From NCBI GenBank assembly GCA_025201805.1, contig MU619256.1, positions 267,225 to 331,224 on the forward strand: a DNA stretch of 64,000 bases, written 5' to 3'. Below the pieces are notes generated by a model. That model searched no databases. It saw only the letters and a program-made list of their open reading frames with translations, and was not told the DNA's origin. Of the stretch, positions 23,877-34,172 are shown in pieces. The DNA comes from Parasitella parasitica. Lineage: Eukaryota; Mucoromycota; Mucoromycetes; Mucorales; Mucoraceae. The translations under genes were made by a program, and so were the position numbers. Numbering within the stretch: position 1 is the first letter of the stretch; each line of letters starts with the position of its first letter.

Positions 23877-26239
23877 ATGAAGTTCTCCCATTCACTGCAA
23901 TTCAATGCGGTACCTGACTGGACCGAACATTATGTAGCGTAAGTTATCAGTATGTAATGCCTTATGTTCTGGCTCTGATGAAAAAAAACAACATAAATAG
24001 TTACGATCAATTGAGAAAGTTGATTTTCCAAATTGAAAAGGACAAGGTGGATGCTGTCAACAATGCCATTGATCCCGAGAAGGAAGTGGCTTCAAATGCT
24101 CAAAATCAAGACAAATTCTTAGCTCAACTCGATTTGCAACTTGAAAAAGTGTTCGACTTCTACTCTCAAAAGGAAGCTGAGCTTTACAACAAATTGGATA
24201 GTCTTCGGCATTCTATGTCCAATCATACCTCCTATGAACTTGAAAATCTCAATTACAATACTCCTCTTTCCAGCTTAGATTCCACTGTCAATCTGCCCAA
24301 TAGCACAAGCTCCATCGATGAGAAGACCGCTAGAATGTCTTTTGAATCTCACATGTCTACCGCATCCAAAGACACCCACCACGTTAACTATGTGGAAAAG
24401 TTGGTTGATCTCCGAAGCCAGCTCATTTCATTGTATGTCTGCTTATCCGAGCTCGACTCCTACGTAGAATTGAATCGCATGGCTTTCGAAAAGATCCTAA
24501 AGAAGCATGACAAGGTTCTTGACTCTGATCTAAGAGCACAATACCTGCGAAAGATGGTGTGTGAGTCTAGACCTTTCATGCCCCAAACTGTTCAAGTACT
24601 CCACGCTCAAATCGAAAGAGTCGAACACATTTATGCAGATGCATTTTGCAACGGGCATTTGGCTCTTGCCGTACGTCAAATGAAGACAAATTTGCGCGAT
24701 CAGATTGTTTACGATCGTAATTCTGTATGGAAAGATATGGTCGGTCAAGAGCGCAAAACCTTAGATGCCCACGTTAAAGAGAGTAAGCCCGAGAAATTTT
24801 ACAATATACCGCTCACCAGCCACAAGATTCGCGCCGAGTTGCTCAACACTATTTTTGCTTGCTCATTCTCTACCATCTTATTTATCATCTTGCTCTGCGT
24901 GGATCTCTTTGGCAACCGCCAAGAAAACTATTGCTTTGCCCTGCTTATCTTTGCTGCTGTCATGTGGGCTACAGAAGCCATTCCTCTTTATGCTACTTCT
25001 CTCATGGTCCCTTTCCTGATTATACCCTTAGGCATCATGCGCAATGCTGACGGAACTCAAATGGCTGCAAAGGCTGCTTCAAAAGCTGTCTTTGAGCACA
25101 TGTTTAGTGGAACAATCATGATGTTGCTGGGTGGGTTCTCGCTCGCTGCTGCTCTCTCAAAGTACGGTATTGCCAAGGCATTTGCTTCTCATGTATTGTC
25201 TCGTGCTGGTACTCGCCCTCGTTGGGTCTTATTAGCTATTATGTCTGTTGCTGCCTTTTTATGCATGTTCATCTCAAATGTAGCTACTCCTGTACTTTGC
25301 TTTTCATTGATTAACCCTATTTTACGCACTTTGCCTGATGGTTCTCCTGTTGGACCCTGTCTCTTGCTTGGTATTGCATTGGCTAGCTGTATCGGTGGCA
25401 TGGGCTCTCCTATTGCATCTCCTCAAAATATCATTACCGTTCAATACATGAATCCCAATCCTGGCTGGGGCATCTGGTTTGGTATTGCACTCCCAATCAT
25501 CGTCATCAGTCTCCTTTGTTGTTGGGGTATCTTGTTGCTTGTATACAAGCCCGACAAAGCCGTGCCTCATTTGAACAAAGTCAAGCCTTCTCGCGATAAA
25601 ATCACCAAAACTCAAGTTTTTATTATAGCAATTTTCCTGCTAACTATTGCTCTCTGGTGTGCTGAAACATCTCTTGAATATGCACTTGGCGACACTGGCA
25701 TCATTGCAACCATTCCTTTGTTTGTCTTTTTCGGTACTGGTATCCTCGGTAAAGATGATTTGCATGCTTTCCTTTGGTCAGTCATTGTCTTGGCTCAAGG
25801 CGGCTTGGCCCTTGGTATTGCTGTTACCTCCTCTGGTTTATTGGAAGATATCGCGCTTCATATCAAGGATGGTGTTAAGGATTTGGAGCCTATTGCTATT
25901 CTTGCTATCTTTTCGTTCTTGATTTTGGTTTTCTCCACTTTTGTATCTCACACTGTCGCTGCTCTTATCATCGTACCTATTGTGCAACAAGTCGGCCAAA
26001 GTTTACCTGTTCCCCACCCCAACTTGCTGGTTATGGGCGCTGGTTTAGCTTGTTGCGCAGGAATGGGTTTACCTGTTTCTGGCTACCCCAATATGTCTGC
26101 TGTAATGATGGAAGATCAAACTGGTAAACCTTACTTGAAGACAAAAGACTTTTTAATTGTTGGTGTCCCAACGAGTGTCATCGTTACACTGCTCATCTTT
26201 ACTATCGGCTACGGTGTCATGGTTGGTGTTGGTTTCTAG
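23877..26239 (+). CDS. SPX-domain, SLC13-type low-affinity phosphate transporter (Pho87/Pho90/Pho91-like)
   Basis: Exons 23877-23938 and 24001-26239; 766 residues. The SPX domain begins at the first Met (MKFSHSLQFNAVPDWTEHYV) and continues after the intron as AYDQLRKLIFQIEK, later QLDLQLEKVFDFYSQKEAEL and NRMAFEKILKKHDKVL, the helix with the Lys residues that sense inositol pyrophosphates. From about residue 300 a dozen hydrophobic segments match the divalent anion/Na+ symporter family (ALLIFAAVMWATEAIPLYAT, GGMGSPIASPQNII, FSTFVSHTVAALIIVPIV). Yeast relatives take up phosphate at the plasma membrane or export it from the vacuole (Pho91). The first in-frame Met of the long frame (23957) lies within the intron and is not the start: splicing at 23939/24000 is needed for the SPX N-terminus. 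Confidence 0.93.
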
Positions 26240-27386
26240 GTACTTGCCCTGACCTTCTTCTACTCTTTGTAATATAGACATATATTTCTCCAAATTTATA
26301 AAATGTATATAATAAAAATGCTTCTATCATGCATAGTTGTAATTTGTTCAAAATCACTGTTAACCATTGCCATATTTTGTGTCGTTTTGCGGGTAACTTC
26401 TGCATTTCTCCTAGTAACAATAATGCATGCATATATCAAGTGTTGCGTTGTATACATGCTGTAAATACAACGATGAAAAACATGTGTAATATGCCATGTA
26501 TAACTGTGATCACATATTTCCACATTATATGTATGTTGAACAAACAAAATGTAATTAGCGGTTACATACAATAAATAATCAATATGTACTTGCACCTTCA
26601 CGCTCATAATGTCTCAGGACATTATCGTGTATCATATATCGCCTGCAAATAATGCTTCTGGCAATCTTGAGTATCGAGAGACTTATATTGTAATAATAGC
26701 CGCATTTTGTAGATTATTTTTAATCAGACTATTTCATATTTCATCTAGGAAGTGTAGGCCTGGACACAAAATGTAAATGATTAATCACCATATTCGGAAT
26801 AGAGGTGTGGAGTATAATCAAGGATTTTTATTTCTACATGAAAAATATCAATCGGTGATATTTCTAGTTAATTTATGTCATAAATCTTTTGTTCAAAACT
26901 TTTTTTTATTTATTTCTATCTAGGGCCTAGCTTTCTCTTTTTTGACCATAACTTTTGCTAAATGGGCTGCCTTTAATTATGGTCATCCTATGTATATGTT
27001 ATTCTTACTGCACACCCAAAATATAAAAAGTCAAGAGTAAAAAGCCTTTAAATTTCCAGTATTTGCATAAAAGCATACAACTGATGTAAAAAATATTGCG
27101 CAAACTTGTGAACATGACTTTTACTCTTGATGTACCTATACATACCATTACATCTCTATTTAAATCAATTTTTACTTGAATAAATTTGAAAATATTTACG
27201 AAATAAATAAACCTGATTTCAATAGCACTACTTTGGGCTAATCAAATATCTGCCAATTCTTTCAGCAATTCTGATTCAGGCATATAACATACACCGCAGT
27301 ATATTGGAGCTCATGACTGCGGTAGGTCGGCCAAACATAAAATACAGTAAGCTTTCCTTCCTCTTTTGCTCAGCAAAAACGTAGCA
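26240..27386. other. 1.1-kb intergenic region
   Basis: AT-rich sequence after the transporter; contains polyadenylation-like AATAAA motifs just after 26300 and a stretch around 26940-26990 with repeated CCATAACTTTTGC-like/ATTATGGTC words that could be a transposon remnant. No gene seen. Confidence 0.4.
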
Positions 27387-28255
27387 ATGACTAAATCAGT
27401 TTTGAAAAAGATACCTAGCAAACTTCCCAAGATGATAGTATTCGACTTAGACTACACATTATGGCCAGAGTGGTATTGAACATAGTATGACAGATGATAA
27501 GTTTGAGCTCACGTCCTTTTCTTATTTTTGTAAACTTGTAGGATTGATTGTACAAGTGGTAAAGCAAATCAAAAATGATTTTTGTAAACTTGGAATTTTA
27601 ATATTATTCTCGTCATATATAGGACCACCTTATGTTTATGACGAATTGTCAAACTCGGTTATTAACCCGTAAGACATTTAAAGTATTGCGCAGATTCTTC
27701 TTGATAGTCAACACCAAGTATAAATACAATTAGATCGGGAGAATCACTTGGGTTTTTTGAACATACAGCGACAATTATTGCTCTAGTCAAAGCATTTCCT
27801 GATATTCGAATTGGAATCGCATCGAGAACACATACGCCTGAATGGTAAAATTATTATTATTTTATTCAGCAACCAACATATATTCTAACGACGAGATGAT
27901 CAGGGCAAAGAGCGCAATTGGACTTTTGCGTATTCCTGAACTCGATAACTCTACGCTGATGGAAAATGTTGATCATCTTGAAATTTATCCAGGCAGTAAA
28001 TTAAAACATTTCGAGTCTCTTTCCGAGAAATCAGGCATTGCTTGTAGCGATATGCTCTTTTTCGATGATGAAAGTAGAAATAGAGAGGTGTGTAAATTGG
28101 GAGTTCATTTCGTACATGTAAACACAAAGACTGGAATCACACCATTCCAATTTGAAAATGCCTTGCATGCGTTTGCTACTAATTCCGGTTCAACACAGAC
28201 AAAAATGGACAGATTTTTTATCACCAGCAAAAGCAAACAGAAGTTGAAAAGTTAA
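27387..28255 (+). CDS. mdp1: Magnesium-dependent phosphatase 1 (MDP-1), HAD superfamily
   Basis: Exons 27387-27472, 27542-27558, 27623-27668, 27734-27844, 27904-28255; 203 residues. The phases agree at all junctions; exon 2 is only 17 bases long (coding IDCTS). The nucleophile motif is IVFDLDYTLW (DxDxT, Asp20/Asp22/Thr24), the second motif IGIASRTHTPEW, then YPGSKLKHFESL with the third-motif Lys, and MLFFDDESRNREVCKLGV with the metal-binding Asp pair. MDP-1 is a small cytosolic phosphatase that acts on sugar-related or protein-tyrosine phosphates and may repair fructosamine-type damage; the substrate is not settled. A C-terminal extension of about 25 residues (SGSTQTKMDRFFITSKSKQ) resembles a short PIP-box-like QTKMDRFF motif. 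Confidence 0.92.
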
Positions 28256-28425
28256 CCCACGTGTTTAGATTGCATTGAATATAGATTTAAATGAAATATA
28301 GAGTACGTATCTGTTAATATCGATCACTTTTAATTAATAAAGGTCCCGGGAAACATTGCGCAGTTGATTTTTCACCAAGCCAAGTTTTTAATGAATGACA
28401 AGATGCATGTAGGAGTCGACATATA

Positions 28426-28546
28426 CAGTCAAAAAAGGTTGGCCCAATAAAAAAAAATTGGTTAGCTTGAAATGAAAATGGGTCGCCAAGACAAAAATGG
28501 GTCACTGTTTTGAAGATGGATCATTTAATACGAAAATGGGTCACCA
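28426..28546 (+). repeat. Left terminal inverted repeat with internal iterations
   Basis: About 120 bases, the reverse complement of 29806-29925 with a few small differences near the outer end (insertion of GGCCCAAT-type bases). Contains AAAATGGGTCRCC-like words three times plus a related GATGGATCAT, probably transposase-binding sites. Confidence 0.93.
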
Positions 28547-28599
28547 GTAAAGAGAAGCTAAGAGGAAGACCAAACCTCACTCCGAAGAGCCCCCACCCC

Positions 28600-29769
28600 T
28601 TGATGTAGTAAAAAAGGAAAGGGGATCATACATCACTAAGAACGAAGCAAAGGTAGTCAATTTGATCAATTTATTGCAAGAATTTGAGAATATGTCTATC
28701 AGTGAAGCGGGTAGAAAGGTAGGGCTCTCCAAGTCAACAGCTATTCGTAAAGCCAAGCAGTGGAATCAAATGACAAGCGAAATAGTTGAAAAGGGATTCC
28801 CTGATTCTATCGCAACCAAAGTAGGAAAGGGACGACCAGCAATACTCAAAGACGAACATACTGTATTTATCTTTGAGCTGCTAGCTAATGAGCCTTTTTT
28901 TTTTTGTGTATGAAAAAAGCTAGCTAATGAGCCAACATTGACAGTCGAAGCTGTTACAGACAACCTGTCAAAAGAATTTAGAGATATACAGATCACCCTT
29001 AGATCAGTGGAAAATCATATGAAGAAGAAGTGTCGCCCAACCTACAAGCGTATCATTCCTAGATATTATGGCAGGAACACGGATGAGACTGTTGCCAAAA
29101 GACGAGATGCGGTAGCATACTGGGTTAGCCAGAACATAGATTTTATAATTAAAGGGTGTTCTTAGATGAAGCTGGATTTAATAGGAATATGTATCGCTCA
29201 TATGGATGGTCTGAGGCTGGAACACCTTGCAAAATTGATGTTCAAACGAAGGGAGCAAATGTTAGCATCTTGGGTGCTATTTGTAAAAGTGGTTTAATCA
29301 ACATTATCCAGAAAAGAAGTTATACTTGGTGCTAGGAGTGGAAAGCGAACTCTAACTGGTGAGAAATCTCAGGCCCTCAAGAAAAAGGGTACTACCAGCA
29401 ATAACTTTTTTGAATACATAGAGCAAGTCCTCACGACACTTGATACGGCTAACATGAGCTACAAATATCTAGTTCTTGACAATGCATCCAATTCACAAGG
29501 CTGCACTTATTGAAGATTGGGTTGGTCAACGTGGCTATAAACTTCTCTTTTTGCCCCCTTATTCTCCTTTTTTGAATCCAATCGAAGAGTTTTGGTCCAA
29601 GCTGAAGACTGTTGTAAATAATGATCCCTCTTCTGTCAGGCAGAATGAAAAAATCTCTGATCGTATTCGCAATACATCATTTTACATCAGCAGAGAAGAC
29701 TGCGAGAATTGGATAAAGCATTCTTTGACGTTCTGGCAGAGATGCTTGAATTGTGAAAAAGGATTATAA
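28600..29769 (+). pseudogene. Broken Tc1/mariner-type transposase
   Basis: An N-terminal helix-turn-helix (SISEAGRKVGLSKSTAIRKA) opens the frame before 28662. A 39-base in-frame insertion at 28895-28933 brings in a stop (28911-28913). The frame resumes (TVEAVTDNLSKEFRDIQITL) to a frameshift near 29150-29160, where the first catalytic block FLDEAGFNRNMYRSYGW begins in a new frame. A stop lies near 29333-29335, and a further shift near 29482-29492 separates VLDNA (second Asp) from IHKAALIEDWVGQRGYKLL and PYSPFLNPIEEFWSKLK (catalytic Glu). The Asp-to-Glu distance is about 34 residues, giving DD34E. The remaining C-terminus ends at 29769. Confidence 0.9.
28880..28933 (+). repeat. 15-bp direct duplication around a 24-bp T/A-rich filler
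   Basis: GCTAGCTAATGAGCC occurs at 28880-28894 and again at 28919-28933, with an unrelated 24-base filler (T tract, GTGTATG, A tract) between. Removing filler plus one copy restores a continuous transposase frame, so the event occurred after the element was active. Confidence 0.9.
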
Positions 29770-29805
29770 GAGGCAACCTAAAAAGCATGCATTAAATTTC
29801 TATAT

Positions 29806-29925
29806 TGGTGACCCATTTTCGTATTAAATGATCCATCTTCAAAACAGTGACCCATTTTTGTCTTGGCGACCCATTTTCATTTCAAGCTGACCAATTATTT
29901 TTTAACCTTTTTTCGTTGACTGCAG
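29806..29925 (-). repeat. Right terminal inverted repeat
   Basis: Reverse complement of the left repeat; ends GACTGCAG before the TA. The inner words TGGTGACCCATTTTCG and GTGACCCATTTTTG match the left side. Confidence 0.93.
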
Positions 29926-29927
29926 TA

Positions 29928-30989
29928 AGGCTCTGATAGGGAACAGAAAAATATAAGCGAAATCAATGTTGAATATGTGATAATCAAATAGATCACTTGG
30001 CTGTCCATTTCTTTCTAACAACACCTGCTGCCATTTCATAGTAGCTTCTATCTTTGTTAATCAAGAAAAACTCAGCATGTTGTATAAGTTTAGCTAGTAG
30101 CGCGAACAACATAGAGCTATAGATGGATTAATGATTCCAACGCAATCATGTGTGTTATAACAAATTTGAACTTCATAATGTGTATAAGTATTGCTGATTA
30201 TCGCATTTATCACTTCATTTGGTTATTTTTTAAGGCTTTGCAGTTTTAGAATTTGTGTACTTTCACATAAGCATCCATATTATGTAATATACACAGACGC
30301 ATCGCTTTTATTTACCAAATGTACTACGTATCATGACTTGAATACTCTGAATACGACATGCATAACCAAATAGCGTTTTACACTAAGTTATCGGCTTCAA
30401 TGCTTGCGTTGGCATCAACTTATCTGCAATAATGTCAGCTGTCAATGCAGTAAATATTCATGCTACGGCATTAGTATCAATGACAGATTAGCTCGTACCA
30501 ATTGTTTGTTTGTGTGTCTTTTTATCTAAAATTCTTATTTTATCCGTATGGTTTACATCTCATAAGATGCGACTATTTGACCTGCTCAAATAGAACTACT
30601 AATGTTGTCTATAACGCAAAATACAGTATTTATTTAGGGGCTATACCTCAAGCATCTCCTTGGCTATTTGATGGCTCTTTTCTTATATCTAAGAATTCTG
30701 GCCCACATAATTACCTATACAATATCTTTATTGATACCTGTCCCAGGCGACCAGTTCTCAGTGCAAGTGTATTCAACCTGATGTTACTGAATGTGTTGTA
30801 TCAAAGATCAATCGTAGATGGAAAAGCCCGAAGAAAAACAAGACCCACATAAAAGACCCAGTCCATGATAACACAAAAAACAAGCGCATGACGCACATAC
30901 TTTGATTCTATGTCATTATAATGAGATAAAAATCTTTCCTTCCACTTTTTTCCACTCGCCTTTTTTCTCTGAAAAAAACTCGCTCTCCA
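29928..30989. other. Intergenic region upstream of SEC17
   Basis: AT-rich, about 1 kb. One 116-codon frame at 30502-30852 has a poor composition and no recognisable motif and is not annotated. The last 100 bases, with TTTTTTCCACTCGCC, form the SEC17 leader. Confidence 0.4.
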
Positions 30990-32085
30990 ATGTCTGAACA
31001 TCAGGCACACGATTTGATTTCACAAGCTGAGAAAAAATTAAATAGCTGGACCTGGTTTAATTCAAACAACAAACAGGAGGATGCAGCAGAAATATACGAA
31101 AAGGCAGGAAACACGTTTAAACTGGCTCAAAGATGTTTGTTTATAAAATATGGAGTATTGATAGCAGCGTGTACTGAGTTTCCGTTTGAAATCTAGGGCA
31201 GGATGCGGGCAACGCCTATTTCAAAGCTGCAGAGCTGTATAGAACGACGCCTGATTTGCAGTACGAATCCTCAAAGTCATTTGAAAATGCGGCCAGATGC
31301 CTGAAACGTATTGATGCCCGAGGTAGGCTGAACTTGATGACTGGAGTCTCTCTTTAAACTAAAAAGATCGATCAACAGCTTCCATAGAAGCCCTGAAGTT
31401 TGCTATTCAAATAGACAAAGAATCATCAAATTTTAGAAATGCGGCAAAGCATCATCAGGAAATAGCCGAAATTTATGAAGCTGAAATTATAGATTTAAGT
31501 GAAGCAAAGGACAACTGGAAAAAGGCGTCTGAGCTATACATGGCTGATGATTCACAAGCGTAAGTGTAGTTACATTCTGTCTGAAGCCCTGTCTTGTGCT
31601 AAAAAAATCGTACATGTAGAATGATCAATAAATGTTTATTAAAAGTCGCCCACTTTGCAGCCCAATTAGAACAATATAACGAGGCAATTGACAACTTTGA
31701 ACGAGTAGCAACGGATTCGATGGATAATCAACTGACAAAATGGTCGATAAAGGAATATTTCTTGAAAGCAGGTCTATGCTCCATGTGTATTGGGGTCCGT
31801 ATTGCTTACACTGATTTTCCATGACAAGCAACTAATCCACAATGTCACATTTAGGATACCGTAAGATGCCATCAATTGTTGAATAAATACTGCAACATGG
31901 ATTTATCATTTGAAAATACCCGAGAACATCAATTCTTACTAGGCATTCTGGGTTGTTTGGAGAACGGCGATCAGGATTTATTCAACCAGAAAGTCTTTGA
32001 GTTTGACCAAATGACAAAATTAGATAATTGGAAAATAAGCATATTATTGAAAATTAAAAAATCAATGGATTTATCCATCTTGTAA
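30990..32085 (+). CDS. SEC17: Alpha-SNAP (SEC17), adaptor for NSF in SNARE disassembly
   Basis: Exons 30990-31134, 31197-31322, 31379-31559, 31620-31794, 31855-32085; 285 residues (yeast Sec17 292). All introns are 55-62 bases with matching phases. The protein is a TPR-like helical solenoid: [101 protein letters not shown], and the C-terminal helix [20 protein letters not shown] that stimulates NSF ATPase. It binds the cis-SNARE bundle and recruits Sec18/NSF after membrane fusion on ER, Golgi, vacuole and plasma membrane. The stop codon is followed after only 96 bases by the next start codon. Confidence 0.95.
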
Positions 32086-32181
32086 TATGACGATTTGAAA
32101 CAAAAATTGATATTTTATTTGGGGTTTCACCAGAAAAAGAAAAAAAAAAAGCTGGTTGCTTTTCTTCCTTTCTTTTCGCTA

Positions 32182-34063
32182 ATGTCCAGTCCAATTAATA
32201 CTTCTTCATCAAGGCATAGACCTTCTTTATCTTCATCATCTATTCCAATGCCACCTCCTCAGTCACATTCTCCAACGCACCCTACTCACTTGAACCCCTC
32301 TCAAGATCTGTTGTCTGTCAATCGTTCATCTGAAAGAAGGAACTCCCAATCTCAGTTATCGTCGAGTGCTCCCTCGTTTGGATCCTTTTTAAATGGGCAG
32401 CACCAGTCAAATGGTGCCAATGATCAGTCTTCTAATCGCAGTAGTACCAGTTCCAACAGAAGAAGGGATAGTTCAGCTGTTGGTACAGGTAACAGAAGGG
32501 AAAGCATCACGCCGTCAAATTCTCCAATGTTGACTATAGAATTTGACGGCGGCAATCATGTCATTGTACGCCCCAATCGAATTATTCGAGGAAAGGTCAT
32601 ACTGAACCTATGCGAAAGAATTCATGTGACAAGAATTCGAGTCAAGGTAAAGCAATGAAAGCTTTTGTTGAAATGGTTGGGTCAGTGTGTATCTAACATT
32701 CTACGCAATCTTACAGTTTCGTGCAGAAGAAGCAGCCATGGTCAAAGTAGACGAAGGCGGGGCAGATGGTAAAGGTGAATGGATTCATGAGATGATTACA
32801 ACTTTTTTTGAAACTGAATGGAAGTTGCACGGACAAGAAGTTTCTCGTATGTATTCAAGCACCAAAGAATGACGCGAATACAGACGGCAACGAAAATTAA
32901 CTTTGCTTAGCCTATTCTCAGTGCGCATGGGATGAAATTGAGCCTGGACATTACGAGTATCCATTTGCACTAAAGGTAGCTTAATGGAAATTACTGCTAC
33001 AAACACAAATTTCTTAAAAGTTGATATTAGTTTCCAAATGTAAATTATCCTCCCTCGATGGAAGAGCCTGCTGGCTTTGGTATCCGGTATATCTGGACAG
33101 CACAGGTTGATGGACCTGCACTTCAATCTGGATTGAAGAGCAGAGAATACATTACACCTTATAGACCTATCATTGTTTCTATTGCCGGTAAGTTCTTTGT
33201 GTGGCGGCACAAGTTTTGTTCGAGATGCTCAGTTCTCTGTTTTATTGTTATTAGATAAGGAATGGATATACAAAACAACATTGATGAAAGGAAAGAGCCA
33301 AGCTTTAGCTGAAGTGCAGGCAAAATTGTACAAGCAAACTTACTGCCCGGATGAGCCTTTCAAAATGCAACTCAACATGATGATCTTACATTCTGATTCA
33401 AAAATTACAAGCATTGTGTATCGATTCCGAAAGCATCATGAAGGCAAAATGTTGGTTCAGCAGGGTACAGCATTCCGAGAAAATATCAGAACTGTCATCC
33501 AAGACGTCGTTTTACTTCCTTCCACATGCGATTTGACTCAGTTATCAGAGACTATAAAATTTGACGTCCCTACTAGACTTGTATCACCCTCCTTCTTATC
33601 GCGCCATACAAGAGTTCACTATGACCTTTGCTTCCAAGTAACCATTGAGCAAGGTCATTTGTTCAAAACAAGCCATGTCAATGAATTCGCTATCCCTCTC
33701 ACTATTGCAAATTTACCCTACAATCAACTATTGAGAATTCCAGACCTTACAGCGATCCAACACTACCAACAATCCACAGAATGTCCATTGTTCTTTGATC
33801 CAGCACTGGAAGAGCCACCAGCGCCTCAAGGATTGCCTAGCGAACTTATTGGACCTCTGACAGCTGCGTTAATGAGTCCGAACTCATCAGACGAGCAACC
33901 ACCTAGTTATTTCAGTTTGCCTGAATTACCTCCTCAATTTGAGTTGCGAAAAGAGAGAAAAGAAAGAACTGTGTTTATGACAAGACAGGCTCGTGGTGCA
34001 TATCACGGACATGATTTGGGTGAAGCCACCGTCATTCCCGGATTATATGATGAGGATTGGTGA
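32182..34063 (+). CDS. Arrestin-like trafficking adaptor with PPxY motif
   Basis: Exons 32182-32646, 32717-32846, 32911-32975, 33031-33187, 33255-34063; 541 residues. A Ser/Pro-rich N-terminus precedes the arrestin-N fold (LTIEFDGGNHVIVRPNRIIR, KVILNLCERIHVTRIRVKFR, CAWDEIEPGHYEYPFALKFP, YRPIIVSIAD) and the arrestin-C fold (LAEVQAKLYKQTYCPDEPFK, LPSTCDLTQLSETIKFDVP, CFQVTIEQGHLFKTSHVNEF). Near the end is QPPSYFSLPELPP, a PPxY site of the type that recruits Rsp5/Nedd4 ubiquitin ligases. Fungal alpha-arrestins link nutrient transporters to ubiquitin-driven endocytosis. The ATG at 32182 was preferred to one 29 codons upstream that would begin within a Lys run; that earlier ATG lies 10 bases after the SEC17 stop. 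Confidence 0.9.
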
Positions 34064-34172
34064 TTCCCTTCTTGTACATTATAGGAGTAACTCCTGTTCT
34101 TTACAATAGATAAAATGTCAATTAAATGAATCTGATACTTTTGCACAAAAAAAAAATATTCATTTTAATTTT

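Larger units (their letters stand above)
28426..29925 (+). mobile_element. Tc1/mariner-superfamily DNA transposon, 1500 bp, degenerate
   Basis: The element is exactly bounded by TA target duplications (28424-28425 and 29926-29927) and by inverted repeats of about 120 bases that begin CAGTCA. Inside lies a broken transposase of the DDE class on the plus strand. TA duplication and a DD(34)E-like catalytic pattern are diagnostic of Tc1/mariner. It inserted about 170 bases downstream of the MDP-1 stop. The transposase is inactivated by several stops and frameshifts, so this copy could move only with help in trans; the ends themselves are almost intact. Confidence 0.92.

Noticed and set aside
23957-24000. 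Met at 23957 as start of the SPX transporter
   Set aside because: It would lose the conserved SPX N-terminus, which is present upstream with a proper intron.
30502-30852. 116-codon plus-strand frame upstream of SEC17
   Set aside because: AT-driven composition, no motif, no splice partners; kept as intergenic.
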